The translations under genes and the position numbers were made by a program. This document shows positions 44,161 to 52,453 of a stretch of DNA of 64,000 bases, piece by piece. Within the stretch, counting starts at the first letter, position 1. The number at the start of each line of letters is the position of its first letter. The stretch lies in NCBI GenBank assembly GCA_937925685.1, contig CALAMI010000007.1, positions 124,001 through 188,000 of the forward strand. The letters run 5' to 3'. The notes beneath the pieces are model-generated. The model was not told the origin of the DNA, searched no databases, and was given only the letters and a program-made list of their open reading frames with translations. The stretch is from Candidatus Binatia bacterium (GTDB taxonomy: Bacteria > Desulfobacterota > Binatia > HRBIN30).

Positions 44161-44935
44161 TGTTGAATGCTCTACCTATCCGTGGCGTAGTCGGGTCAGG
44201 CCAAAGAGCTTACCAGACACCCTTTAGGAATGATTGCCCCGGACCGTCCACGCCCCTCGAAGTCAAAGTCTCTTTGCCTCTTACTCTGCTCGCATACCTC
44301 CACAGCATCTGCTCGTCAATTCCCCTTTTACGGTAAGAGTTGGTTTGCCAGGTCGCGCTCGTGCCAGCCAACTCCGCTCGCCACCATCCGAGCTCACCGC
44401 CTTCTGCATCGGTCCGCATTTACTGGAGCCTTGTCGGTGTACCATGGTCACGAGGTTTCACCACACGCAGGGCACCCTAGCCTTCTAGATTGCCAGCAGC
44501 CTGGAAGGCTGCTTCTCGACCCGCTTGCGTCTGCCCATTAACTCCTGACTTGGTGCTTTCAATCATAGCGGAACGCCTTGCATCCTCCCGCTCCGACCAG
44601 CGATTAGGGCGAAGGTGCTTTTCTCGTCGTTCTACGAGACATTCGCCCCAGCTCGGCGTTTTTGGACCCCCTTCTTTCCACTTTTTGCGCCGTCTCCGTG
44701 CGGGAGACTGGTCCAGGTCAGTGCCCTTCCCCCTGCCGGCAACTCGACCACCTCTCCTGGCAGGGAGGATCAGATCTGCCCTTGTTCCTTGGCCCCTCCT
44801 CCCCTGCTTGTATCGCTCTCTGAAGGGGCTTGTTGTCAGCAATTTGACCGCGGCATCATGAAGCTTTCAGGAAGCTGAAGAACCCTCGGCAGGTTGGTTG
44901 GCCCTCCACACTGGGCAAATGGCGCAAACAAAACG
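44161..44935. other. Intergenic region with no recognised gene
   Basis: About 775 nt between the alcohol dehydrogenase and the tRNA. Open frames here (for example minus strand 44842-44477) are Arg-rich with no domain. One small hairpin (44491-44509) lacks a T-run. Confidence 0.5.
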
Positions 44936-45019
44936 TGCCGGGGGCGGGATTCGAACCCGCACGGGGATACCCCCAAGGGATTTTAAGTCCCTTGTGTCTG
45001 CCGCTTCCACCACCCCGGC
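44936..45019 (-). tRNA. tRNA-Leu (anticodon TAA)
   Basis: An 84-nt tRNA reads on the minus strand from 45019. The acceptor arm is GCCGGGG/CCCCGGC with discriminator A, the anticodon stem GGGA/TCCC encloses loop CTTAAAA (anticodon TAA), a long class II variable arm is present, and the T-arm has GGTTCGAATCC. CCA is not encoded. It lies 29 nt after the aldehyde dehydrogenase stop. Confidence 0.96.
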
Positions 45020-45048
45020 GCCCTGAACGTCTACCCATTCCACCTCAG

Positions 45049-46464
45049 CTACCGAGTCTCGAAATAAATGTTGCGCACCTCCGTGTATTGCTCGAGGGCA
45101 TGCATGCCAAGCTCTCGACCCAATCCAGACTGTTTCATTCCCCCGAACGGAGCTTGCAAGTGCACGCTGGTAGACGAGTTCACCGAAAGCACACCGGTGC
45201 GCAACGCCTGAGCTACCCGCAGGCCACGTTTCAGGTCGTTTGTCCACAAGGAGCCTGAGAGCCCATAAATCGTACCGTTCGCCAGCTCTATCGCCTCTTC
45301 CTCGGTGTCGAACGTCATGACCACCGCCACGGGACCGAAAATCTCCTCCTCAACCACTCTCATCCCCGGGCGGCCACCATCAAGAACTGCTGGGGTCAAG
45401 AAAAACCCTGCCCGCGGCAACCGTTGGCCTCCGCAAAGCCGCCGAGTTCCCTCGCTTTGGCCAATCTCAATGTAGCTCTCGGAAATCTCTCGCTGGCGGG
45501 CGGAGATCAAAGGTCCCATTTGGGTTTGTTCCTCCAGAGGATCACCAACAACAAGATTTTCGGTCACCTGCACAAAAGCTTCCAAAAACGGCTCATGTGC
45601 TGCGCGCTCGATCAAGATCCGCGAACGTGCGCAGCAGTCCTGCCCGGCATTGGCAAACACCGAATTTGCTGCCTCGCGTGCTACAAGCTCGAGGTCGACA
45701 TCGGCAAAGATGATGTTGGGAGACTTTCCACCCAACTCCAAACCCACCCGCTTAATATGCTGCGCCGCAGTTGCCATGATCGCACGGCCGGTGGCAGTTT
45801 CTCCCGTGAAGCCGATCTTAGCTACGTCCGGATGCGCGACCAATTGCTGGCCAATTTCAGCCCCCCGCCCTGGCACGACGTTGAGGACTCCAGGTGGCAC
45901 ACCAGCTTCGAGGGCAAGTTCGCCGAGCCGTAGAGCGGTCAGCGGGGTGAGACTCGCCGGCTTCAACACCACAGTGTTTCCGCTGGCAAGAGCTGGCGCA
46001 AGCTTCCACGTGGCTATTACCATGGGAAAGTTCCATGGGACGATCAGCCCCACGACACCCAGAGGCACGTGAACGGTAAAGTCGAGGCCACCCTTTTTTA
46101 CGGAAATCGTATGACCAAAAAACTTATCGATCGCTCCGGCATAGTACCGGATCGTTTCGGCCACATGATTAGCCTCCCAGCGAGCATCGTTGATCGGCTT
46201 GCCCACGTTTCTCGCTTCGAGAACGGCCAACTCTTCGGCGTGAGCGTAAACCAGTTCAGCGAAACGGAATAGGATCTCGCCGCGAGCGACAGCAGTAAGT
46301 TTCGACCACGTGGCAAAGGCATTTCTGGCCGCGGCAACCGCGGCATCCAGGTCCGCGGCGGATGCTGCCGCGACCTCGGCAAAAACCTCGCCGGTCGCTG
46401 GTTCCACCACGGGGATCACACCGCTTCCGACTGGTCTCCGATCGCCAATCAGCAGCTTTTGCAT
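45049..46464 (-). CDS. NAD(P)-dependent aldehyde dehydrogenase
   Basis: This is a 471-residue ALDH-superfamily enzyme. VGLIVPWNFPMVIATWKLAPAL, LKPASLTPLTAL and IGFTGETATGRAIM bind NAD(P); the catalytic Glu is in LELGGKSPNIIF and the catalytic Cys in NAGQDCCARSR. The sequence is nearest to betaine, gamma-aminobutyraldehyde and gamma-glutamyl-aminobutyraldehyde (PuuC-like) dehydrogenases in general layout. It is the last gene of a four-gene operon with a glutamine synthetase-like ligase, amidotransferase and SDR (6 nt from the SDR stop region). In that context it would oxidise an aldehyde formed from a gamma-glutamylated or free amine. The exact substrate is inferred. Confidence 0.92.
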   Translation of the reverse strand: MQKLLIGDRRPVGSGVIPVVEPATGEVFAEVAAASAADLDAAVAAARNAFATWSKLTAVARGEILFRFAELVYAHAEELAVLEARNVGKPINDARWEANHVAETIRYYAGAIDKFFGHTISVKKGGLDFTVHVPLGVVGLIVPWNFPMVIATWKLAPALASGNTVVLKPASLTPLTALRLGELALEAGVPPGVLNVVPGRGAEIGQQLVAHPDVAKIGFTGETATGRAIMATAAQHIKRVGLELGGKSPNIIFADVDLELVAREAANSVFANAGQDCCARSRILIERAAHEPFLEAFVQVTENLVVGDPLEEQTQMGPLISARQREISESYIEIGQSEGTRRLCGGQRLPRAGFFLTPAVLDGGRPGMRVVEEEIFGPVAVVMTFDTEEEAIELANGTIYGLSGSLWTNDLKRGLRVAQALRTGVLSVNSSTSVHLQAPFGGMKQSGLGRELGMHALEQYTEVRNIYFETR

Positions 46465-46470
46465 GTTCCT

Positions 46471-47250
46471 TCACTCCGGGGTGACGTAGGCGGCCGTGAT
46501 TCCACCGTCCACGAGGAAAGCAGTGCCCGTGATATAAGACGATTCGTCCGAGGCTAAAAATACCACCGCGCGAGCAATTTCGTCAGCTTGCGCTAGCCGG
46601 CCCATGGGGATGTGAACGAGCCGCCGTGCACGCCGTGCTGGGTCGGAGAGGAGCGATTCCAACAGCGGTGTGGCCACCGGGCCGGGGCAAAGGGCATTCG
46701 CCCGGATGCCTTTGCGAGCGTATTCTACAGCAATTTCTCGAGTCAGGGATAAAACCGCACCTTTGGACGCCGTGTAAGCACTTTGCGACGTGGCCGCGCC
46801 CATGAGGGCCACGAAAGAGGCTGTGTTAATGATGGAACCACCACCGGCTCGCAACAACGCGGGAATTCCGTGTTTGCAGCCAAAAAACACTCCTTTCAGG
46901 TTCACCGCCAGCACCCGATCCAACACTTCCTCGCTCGTTTCCGTGACGGAGCCGTCCGCCTCGGGAAAGACGCCGGCATTGTTGAACAGGATGTGCAGCG
47001 CCCCAAAGCGTTGCTCGGCGTAGAGCACCATCGAGCGGCATTGTTCTTCCTCGGATACGTCGGCGTCGAACCATTCAACCTCGGCACCTTGGGAGCGCAG
47101 CTCCCCGGCGAACCGATCGAGCGTACCCGTGTCACGATCGACCAGTAATACCCGTGCACCTTCCTTACAGAAAAGGCGAACAGTAGCCGCGCCGATCCCC
47201 CCGGCAGCACCGGTCACCAGCGCAACCTTCCCCGACAACCTACCGGTCAT
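46471..47250 (-). CDS. Short-chain dehydrogenase/reductase (SDR)
   Basis: This is a 259-residue classical SDR: VALVTGAAGGIGAATVRLF (NAD(P) site), DADVSEEEQC, FNNAGVFPE, IINTASFVALMGAATS (catalytic Ser), YTASKGAV (YxxxK) and the C-terminal SSYITGTAFLVDGGITAAY. The Asp in DRDTGT after the glycine-rich loop suggests NAD preference. ATG 47250 is preceded by GGGAGGAAGA, a strong ribosome site, and overlaps the amidotransferase gene end by 11 nt. In the operon it occupies the place where PuuB (a flavin oxidase) acts in the classical putrescine route, so it may oxidise a gamma-glutamylated amino alcohol or similar compound to the aldehyde handled by the ALDH. Confidence 0.92.
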   Translation of the reverse strand: MTGRLSGKVALVTGAAGGIGAATVRLFCKEGARVLLVDRDTGTLDRFAGELRSQGAEVEWFDADVSEEEQCRSMVLYAEQRFGALHILFNNAGVFPEADGSVTETSEEVLDRVLAVNLKGVFFGCKHGIPALLRAGGGSIINTASFVALMGAATSQSAYTASKGAVLSLTREIAVEYARKGIRANALCPGPVATPLLESLLSDPARRARRLVHIPMGRLAQADEIARAVVFLASDESSYITGTAFLVDGGITAAYVTPE

Positions 47251-47974
47251 TCTTCCTCCCTGCACGTCCTTGAGCGGCCTTCACGAGTGCCGAAAACAGT
47301 CTGTGTTGCCTTTGATCTTGTTGCTCCATCTCGGGGTGCCACTGCACACCCAAGCACCAGAAGTGAGAGCGATATTCCACGGCCTCGATGAGTCCATCCT
47401 CGGCCCAGCCAACTGCCCGTAACCCTTCACCCAGCCGCTCCACACCTTGATGGTGCCAAGACAACACCTCGAGTTCCAAGGATCGGAAAATTTCCGCCAG
47501 GCGGCTTGTGGGGTCCAAACGAACCTGATGGCGGCATGTTTGCCGCGGGGGAATACGGTGCGGCACCGCTTCACCCAGCACGTCTGGCAAGTGTTCGTGC
47601 AACGACCCGCCGAGCACAACGTTGAGCACTTGCAACCCACGGCAAATGCAAAGGATCGGCAGATCCTTCCGCTGCAGCGCTGCCCTGAGCAACTGGAATT
47701 CGAATTGATCGCGCTCTTCACTGACTGCGTAAATCGTTTCATGGTGATCCCCGCCGTAAGCCGCCGGAGCGACATCCCCGCCACCGGAAAGCACCAAACC
47801 ATCGATGGAATCGAGCACCCGGACAGGTTCAGCCATAGCCGGAGGGAGAATCACCGGGTCGCCTCCCGCCGCAACAATGCAATCCACATAGCCCACCGGG
47901 AGGCTAAAGCACGGGAGCTCCTGCCCATCGCGCGCGTACGAGGTAATTCCGATCACCGGGGCAACCATGGTCAT
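47240..47974 (-). CDS. Gamma-glutamyl-gamma-aminobutyrate hydrolase (PuuD-like, class I amidotransferase)
   Basis: This is a 244-residue peptidase C26 family member. LVLSGGGDVAPAAYGG, LPILCICRGLQVLNV (nucleophile Cys), RQTCRHQVRL and LGVQWHPE (catalytic His, Glu) follow the PuuD pattern. PuuD hydrolyses the gamma-glutamyl amide to release glutamate and GABA or a related acid. ATG 47974 lies 2 nt after the glutamine synthetase stop; the frame continues to 48010 within that gene, so the short start is preferred. It is translationally tied to both neighbours. The acid released depends on the amine used by the ligase. Confidence 0.92.
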   Translation of the reverse strand: MTMVAPVIGITSYARDGQELPCFSLPVGYVDCIVAAGGDPVILPPAMAEPVRVLDSIDGLVLSGGGDVAPAAYGGDHHETIYAVSEERDQFEFQLLRAALQRKDLPILCICRGLQVLNVVLGGSLHEHLPDVLGEAVPHRIPPRQTCRHQVRLDPTSRLAEIFRSLELEVLSWHHQGVERLGEGLRAVGWAEDGLIEAVEYRSHFWCLGVQWHPEMEQQDQRQHRLFSALVKAAQGRAGRKNDR

Positions 47975-47976
47975 GC

Positions 47977-49374
47977 TCACGCACGTTCCAAGTAGCGCTG
48001 GCGTTCCCACGAAGTCACCGTTTCATCAAACTTTCGCTGCTCCGTGCGGGCAAAATGCGCCAAGTGTTCGACCACTTCCTCTCCTAACGCTTCCCGAAAC
48101 AAAGACGAAGCCTCGAACGCTCGAACAGCTTCGGCCAGACTACGAGGCACGGTAGGCAGCGAAGTCGATGCGTAGGCATCCCCACGGAACATCGGCGGCG
48201 GTTCGATGTGCCGTTCGATACCATCGAGTCCGGCAACTAAGGTTGCAGCAAACGCCAGGTAAGGGTTGGCATCAGCCCCTGGAATGCGGCATTCCACGCG
48301 CAAGGATCTTCCTTGGCCAACCACGCGAAAGCCAGCGGTGCGGTTGTCGTACGACCAGGCGATTGCAGTTGGGGCAAAGGAGCCGGCGCGAAAGCGCTTG
48401 TAAGAGTTCACATACGGAGCAAACAACAACGTACATGCTTGGGCGTGATGGATCAGTCCGCCCAGCCACCACCGAAACACCTCGGGAACATGGGCAAGGT
48501 TCCCGTCGACGGGCGCTTCGCCAGCAAACAGCGGTTGCGCACCATCGACCGACCACAAGCTCGAGTGCAAATGCATGGAACTTCCTGCGTGCCGCTCATC
48601 GAACTTGGCCATGAAGGTGATGGCTAGATTTTGTTGAATGGCAACTTCCTTCGCCAGCTGTTTGTAGATTGCATGGCGATCGGCCATCTCCAGGAAGTCG
48701 GTGTAACGGACGTTAATTTCGTGCTGACCTGGCCCCCATTCCCCTTTGGAGAACTCGACAGGAATCCCGGAAGCTTCGAGGTGGCGCCGGATGGCGCCAA
48801 TCAATCCCTCCACCTTGAACCCTTGCAGGGTGTGGTAATCTTCGATGTACCAACCAAAAGTTTCGAGTTCCTCGAAGTGCTTGCGCTTGGCCGACTCATA
48901 AGTCTCCCGAAGCACAAAGAACTCGAGCTCCGAGGCTCCCATCGGGCGGAAACCTCTGGCAACAGCGCGTTCGACCTGGCGTCGCAAGACGGTGCGCGGT
49001 GCAACCGGTACCAGTTCACCGGTTTCTTCATCGACCACATCACAAATCACCAAAGCCGTCCGATCAAGCCAGCTGGCACGGCGCAACGTGCTCATGTCGG
49101 GCACACAGCGTACATCGCCATACCCCTGCTCCCAAGAAGCAAAACGGTACCCCGGTACTGGGTCCATCTCCATGTCACAGGCCAGCAAATAATCGCACGC
49201 GTGCATTCCCTCTCGAGCAACCTCCTCACAAAAGAAGCAGCCGCCGATCCGTTTCCCTACCAAACGACCATACAGGTCCGGGAAGACGGTAAGCACGGTG
49301 TCGATTTCACCCTTCCGGACCGCTTCGCGTAGCTCCGGCTCCGTAAGCCTTCCACTGATTCCATGCTCGGCCAT
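47977..49374 (-). CDS. Glutamine synthetase family protein (gamma-glutamylpolyamine/amine ligase-like)
   Basis: This is a 465-residue type I GS fold. ASELEFFVL, KGEWGPGQHEINVRY, SSMHLHSSLW, TAIAWSYDNRTAGFRV and LRVECRIPGADANPYLAFAA cover the ATP, metal and glutamate sites; there is no tyrosine adenylylation loop like that of GlnA. Such paralogues (PuuA, GlnT, IpuC and similar) ligate glutamate to putrescine, ethanolamine, isopropylamine or other amines. ATG 49374 (MAEHGISGRL) is chosen over the longer frame to 49557, whose extra sequence is unlike the family. It leads the operon with the PuuD-like hydrolase, SDR and ALDH. The amine is not determined by the sequence. Confidence 0.9.
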   Translation of the reverse strand: MAEHGISGRLTEPELREAVRKGEIDTVLTVFPDLYGRLVGKRIGGCFFCEEVAREGMHACDYLLACDMEMDPVPGYRFASWEQGYGDVRCVPDMSTLRRASWLDRTALVICDVVDEETGELVPVAPRTVLRRQVERAVARGFRPMGASELEFFVLRETYESAKRKHFEELETFGWYIEDYHTLQGFKVEGLIGAIRRHLEASGIPVEFSKGEWGPGQHEINVRYTDFLEMADRHAIYKQLAKEVAIQQNLAITFMAKFDERHAGSSMHLHSSLWSVDGAQPLFAGEAPVDGNLAHVPEVFRWWLGGLIHHAQACTLLFAPYVNSYKRFRAGSFAPTAIAWSYDNRTAGFRVVGQGRSLRVECRIPGADANPYLAFAATLVAGLDGIERHIEPPPMFRGDAYASTSLPTVPRSLAEAVRAFEASSLFREALGEEVVEHLAHFARTEQRKFDETVTSWERQRYLERA

Positions 49375-50049
49375 GGCCGCCCGTCTAGCACGACCACACC
49401 TACAGGGGAAAGTTGCTAGTTCTCGCTCTCCGACGAACGCCACGCCGAGCCATCGGCTGAACCCTGCTTTTTCCTCCTTTTCCTTTGCCCAGCCCGGAGG
49501 GATTTGCCCGCTTGTCACGTGCTTGCGTGAGCCCGTGAGTAACACTGTTTCGTGCATGGCAACCTGGAACCGGAAATGAGGCGAGAAACGCGGAAGCCAG
49601 CTGCCACCATCAGGTCACGACGGCCATCTCTGACCACTTTCCCCACCAACGTTCGGCCTTGGTTCGGACATCACTCGCTTGCGGCAGTCAGTCTCTCCGA
49701 GCTCGAACCACCCAATTGCAATCGCCCAGCAACGGCAGAGAAGAGAAACATCCGTTTATCGCCAAGCTCGCCTAGGTCTCGGCCTACCACCGGGCAGCTC
49801 CCTACATAGCGGCGAGGTTTCCTCTCCAATCGGCGAAGGAATCTCTCTTCAACAGAGTTTTCTGGCAACGGGCGGCATGCTCTGGTCCGGACGCAGCAAT
49901 TCCAGCGCATGGATCTAACAGCAGCAAACCTTGTGTTTGGTCACAACGTGCTTCCCGGCAGGACCGTCGCGGCCGTCCCTCGAGAGCGACAGGCGTGTCC
50001 AACCCGTCGACTCCAGCATGCTCCAGAGCGACGGGTGAAACCGTTGGTC
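49375..50049. other. Intergenic region upstream of the gamma-glutamyl operon
   Basis: This 675-nt stretch carries the expected promoter of the ligase operon and the downstream side of ysxC. Its small open frames lack domains and ribosome sites. I find no convincing promoter, terminator or RNA in it. Confidence 0.45.
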
Positions 50050-50664
50050 TCACCCATCGCCTGTATGGGTGCAATCCGCTGCCGGCTCGCAGTGACGAAG
50101 GATCACACGCCAAACCGCCCCCACACCCTCGCCGGTCACAGTGGAAGACACAATGGGATCGATACCCAAAGCAGCAAGCTGCCCTTTCAGGGCTCTCGTC
50201 TGCCTTGCTCGCTCGCTTTGCGACACACGATCGGCCTTCGTCGCAACGATCACGTACCGCACCCCGAGTCGAGAGAAGCGGCGGATCAACCCAAGTTCTT
50301 CCCGTTGCAAGCCCCGTCGCAAGTCAACCAACAACACGACGACCCGAAGTTGCCGCCGGCTTTCGAGGTATTGCTCGATTAGCGTTGCCCAACGCTGGCG
50401 GATTGCCAACGGCACCCTGGCAAACCCATAGCCTGGTAAATCCGCGAAGACGAAGCGGTGATCGATCAAGAAAAAGTTGATTTGCTGAGTACGTCCGGGC
50501 GTTTTGCTCACGCGAGCGATCGCTCGGCCCACCAAGCAATTCAGCAAGGAAGACTTGCCCACATTCGAGCGCCCGAGGAAGGCCACCTCGGGAAGAGACA
50601 ACCGGGGAAACTGCTCAGGCACTGCGGCGCCAACGAGAAAGCGCACCTCGTGCGAGCGCTTCAT
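50050..50664 (-). CDS. ysxC: Ribosome biogenesis GTPase YsxC/EngB
   Basis: This is a 204-residue TRAFAC GTPase. VAFLGRSNVGKSSLLNCL is G1, TPGRTQQINFF holds the G2 Thr, FADLPGYGFA is G3, VATKADRVS is G4 and SSTVTGEG is G5; the length and order match EngB/YihA, needed for 50S assembly. The start ATG 50664 (MKRSHEVRF) fits the family. It is 14 nt downstream of the SRPBCC gene stop, so it is probably co-transcribed with the two envelope-type genes and perhaps the CinA-like gene upstream. Confidence 0.95.
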   Translation of the reverse strand: MKRSHEVRFLVGAAVPEQFPRLSLPEVAFLGRSNVGKSSLLNCLVGRAIARVSKTPGRTQQINFFLIDHRFVFADLPGYGFARVPLAIRQRWATLIEQYLESRRQLRVVVLLVDLRRGLQREELGLIRRFSRLGVRYVIVATKADRVSQSERARQTRALKGQLAALGIDPIVSSTVTGEGVGAVWRVILRHCEPAADCTHTGDG

Positions 50665-50678
50665 GGCTTTAACCGGTC

Positions 50679-51284
50679 CTAGCCCGCGGCCGGTGTCGCC
50701 AGCAAGAGCTTTTCGATTCCCCGAACCGTATTGACAAAGGTCTCCCGGCCCGCACTATCCAAAACCGCGCGCGGAAACGGTACTGCCACTTTTTCCTTCG
50801 CCACCGTCACATAGGTTACACGAGTCTTTTTCCCGTCCGGGGACGGCTCCAACTTATATTCTCCTTCGATTTCCTGCGCTTGGGACTTCAACGTCCGAAA
50901 GGTCACTCGATGCTCTTCCGGGTGTAAGGTAAACTCCATTTCGTAACGAAGCAGCGGTAAACTCAAAGCCTGGATACCCACTTCTACGGTTTTTGTGTTT
51001 CCCCGTGCGTCGATCAGACGCGAGATTTTGAAGTTCGGCACGACCTCCTGAAGTCGCTCCACTTGCCAGACGATCTTCTCGACCTCTTCCACCCGAGCGG
51101 GCAGAATGGCCACAAAGCGGCTCCGGGTCGTTCCGTTCTCATGTTCGATTTTTTCCTCGACAATTTCACGCAAGGGCCCCTCCCAGCGCTGCGCCTCGCG
51201 CCGAAGCCGATACTGATACGCCGCGAAGACACCGATCGCGGCGACCAATGCCACCCCAACGAGGGCCAAAATCTTCCGACTCAC
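50679..51284 (-). CDS. SRPBCC/START-like ligand-binding protein with N-terminal membrane anchor
   Basis: The 201-residue product has one N-terminal helix (ILALVGVALVAAIGVFAAYQ) and then a polyketide cyclase/START-like beta sheet. Supporting segments are RFVAILPARVEEVEKIVWQV, IEGEYKLEPSPDGKKTRVTY and a long C-terminal helix (RETFVNTVRGIEKLL). The fold binds hydrophobic ligands or lipids; the actual ligand is unknown. GTG 51284 overlaps the TGA of the previous gene (GTGA), showing coupling. It probably faces the periplasm. Confidence 0.75.
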   Translation of the reverse strand: MSRKILALVGVALVAAIGVFAAYQYRLRREAQRWEGPLREIVEEKIEHENGTTRSRFVAILPARVEEVEKIVWQVERLQEVVPNFKISRLIDARGNTKTVEVGIQALSLPLLRYEMEFTLHPEEHRVTFRTLKSQAQEIEGEYKLEPSPDGKKTRVTYVTVAKEKVAVPFPRAVLDSAGRETFVNTVRGIEKLLLATPAAG

Positions 51285-51634
51285 AACCGCCTTGTTCTCC
51301 TTCGTCGTAAAAGCTGCTCGTCTTCGCTGGGGCTGAAATACAACGGCTCCTCGCCCCGCAACATTGCCGGTGTCACCACGTAATTCCCCCCCAAGGCCGG
51401 CCGCCAGACTTTTTTCGCCGTGTCAATGTCGCCAAGTGTGACCACGTACGCCAGCGATCCGGTGACCCCACCCACTCCAGCCCACGCGAGTTTTGCCGGA
51501 ACATAAAACAGGTTACAGACAACAGCCAAAGACCCCCATCCCAGATCGCTCAAAAAGTCATCGTCAGCACGAGCCGGGAGGGCCGACACCATAGCCAACA
51601 CCGTCACTGCCGCGAACTGCTTCCACCTGCGCAT
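51281..51634 (-). CDS. Small secreted protein of unknown function
   Basis: This is a 117-residue protein from ATG 51634, where AGGAGG lies 5 nt upstream. A signal peptide (MRRWKQFAAVTVLAMVSALP, cleavage after ARA) is followed by a short mature part with a hydrophobic Gly-rich stretch (GWGSLAVVCNLFYVPAKLAW, then GVGGVTGSLAYVVTLGDI) that could sit in a membrane. A basic C terminus ends it. I do not recognise a named domain, though small proteins of this form are common next to SRPBCC genes in delta-type genomes. GTGA overlap with the downstream SRPBCC gene. Confidence 0.75.
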   Translation of the reverse strand: MRRWKQFAAVTVLAMVSALPARADDDFLSDLGWGSLAVVCNLFYVPAKLAWAGVGGVTGSLAYVVTLGDIDTAKKVWRPALGGNYVVTPAMLRGEEPLYFSPSEDEQLLRRRRTRRL

Positions 51635-51676
51635 TCTAACCTCCTCATCGCTTACCCCAACCACTCTGCCACAAAG

Positions 51677-52408
51677 TCATTCCGTGCGCACCACCAGCTC
51701 AGGTGGAATCTGCGCTAAAAGGTGAGCAAAAGCTCGCTCGACGTACGCCGCGTCTTTCGACTCGAGCGTGACCTTGACGTGGTACTCCGGATCGTTCCAT
51801 TTCGGGTACGAACCCAAAAGCAAAGCAGGGAAAGCTCGAAGCGTAGCGTTCAAGAAGGGAACGAGCGCTGTTTCGGCCGCACGAAGGTAGACGACCCGCA
51901 AATGGAACGGCGAAGACGCAAACCGCGCTCGTAGTGCTTGAAACTTGGCCCGGAAGAGCTCGGGAATGCCCGGCAAGATGTAGACATTACGGGCCAGAAG
52001 CACCGGGAAGGATAACCCCTCGTCGTAAATCAGCTCCGCACCTTCTGGTACCTCCGCGAGTTTGAGCCCCGCTTCGTCTACCTTGCCCCCGGAGAATTTT
52101 TGGATTTGCTCCTCCAGGAGCGGATGCCGTACTACGCGCACCCCTAAGGCAAGTGCCACGCCCGCAATGGTCACGTCATCATGTGTTGGCCCCACCCCCC
52201 CAGAAGTAAATACCCAACGAAACCTTGAGGAATAATCCGACACCGCGGCCGCAATCACATCCACATCATCTGGAATGACCAAAATACGTTCCAACGCAAC
52301 ACCGAGGGTGCGTAGCTCCTTAGCGAGGTAACTCGAGTTCATGTCGACAACCTTCCCGGACAAAATTTCGTTGCCGATCACGATGATGGCGGCGGTGGCT
52401 TGATTCAT
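51677..52408 (-). CDS. CinA N-terminal-like molybdopterin-binding domain protein
   Basis: This is a 243-residue stand-alone MoCF/CinA_N domain. AAIIVIGNEILSGKVVDMNSS at the N terminus, VFTSGGVGPTHDDVTIAGVA and YILPGIPELFRAKF are typical. The C-terminal nicotinamide-nucleotide amidase (PncC) domain of full-length CinA is missing, and the length resembles the FLAD1-like stand-alone form. Such proteins act on ADP-ribose or nucleotide substrates; a role in molybdenum cofactor is possible but not shown. It lies 42 nt upstream of the small secreted protein gene and 45 nt downstream of the TPP enzyme stop, all on the same strand. Confidence 0.88.
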   Translation of the reverse strand: MNQATAAIIVIGNEILSGKVVDMNSSYLAKELRTLGVALERILVIPDDVDVIAAAVSDYSSRFRWVFTSGGVGPTHDDVTIAGVALALGVRVVRHPLLEEQIQKFSGGKVDEAGLKLAEVPEGAELIYDEGLSFPVLLARNVYILPGIPELFRAKFQALRARFASSPFHLRVVYLRAAETALVPFLNATLRAFPALLLGSYPKWNDPEYHVKVTLESKDAAYVERAFAHLLAQIPPELVVRTE

Positions 52409-52453
52409 GGCGGCGTCCCGAGTTCAGGAGGGAACGGTCGTTCTCTTTTGAGA

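Noticed and set aside
44477-44842. Minus-strand 121-codon frame between the alcohol dehydrogenase and tRNA-Leu
   Set aside because: Arg/Gly/Lys-rich, with no domain and no good ribosome site.
49802-50113. Minus-strand 103-codon frame upstream of ysxC stop
   Set aside because: Overlaps the ysxC 3' end in another frame and shows no domain.
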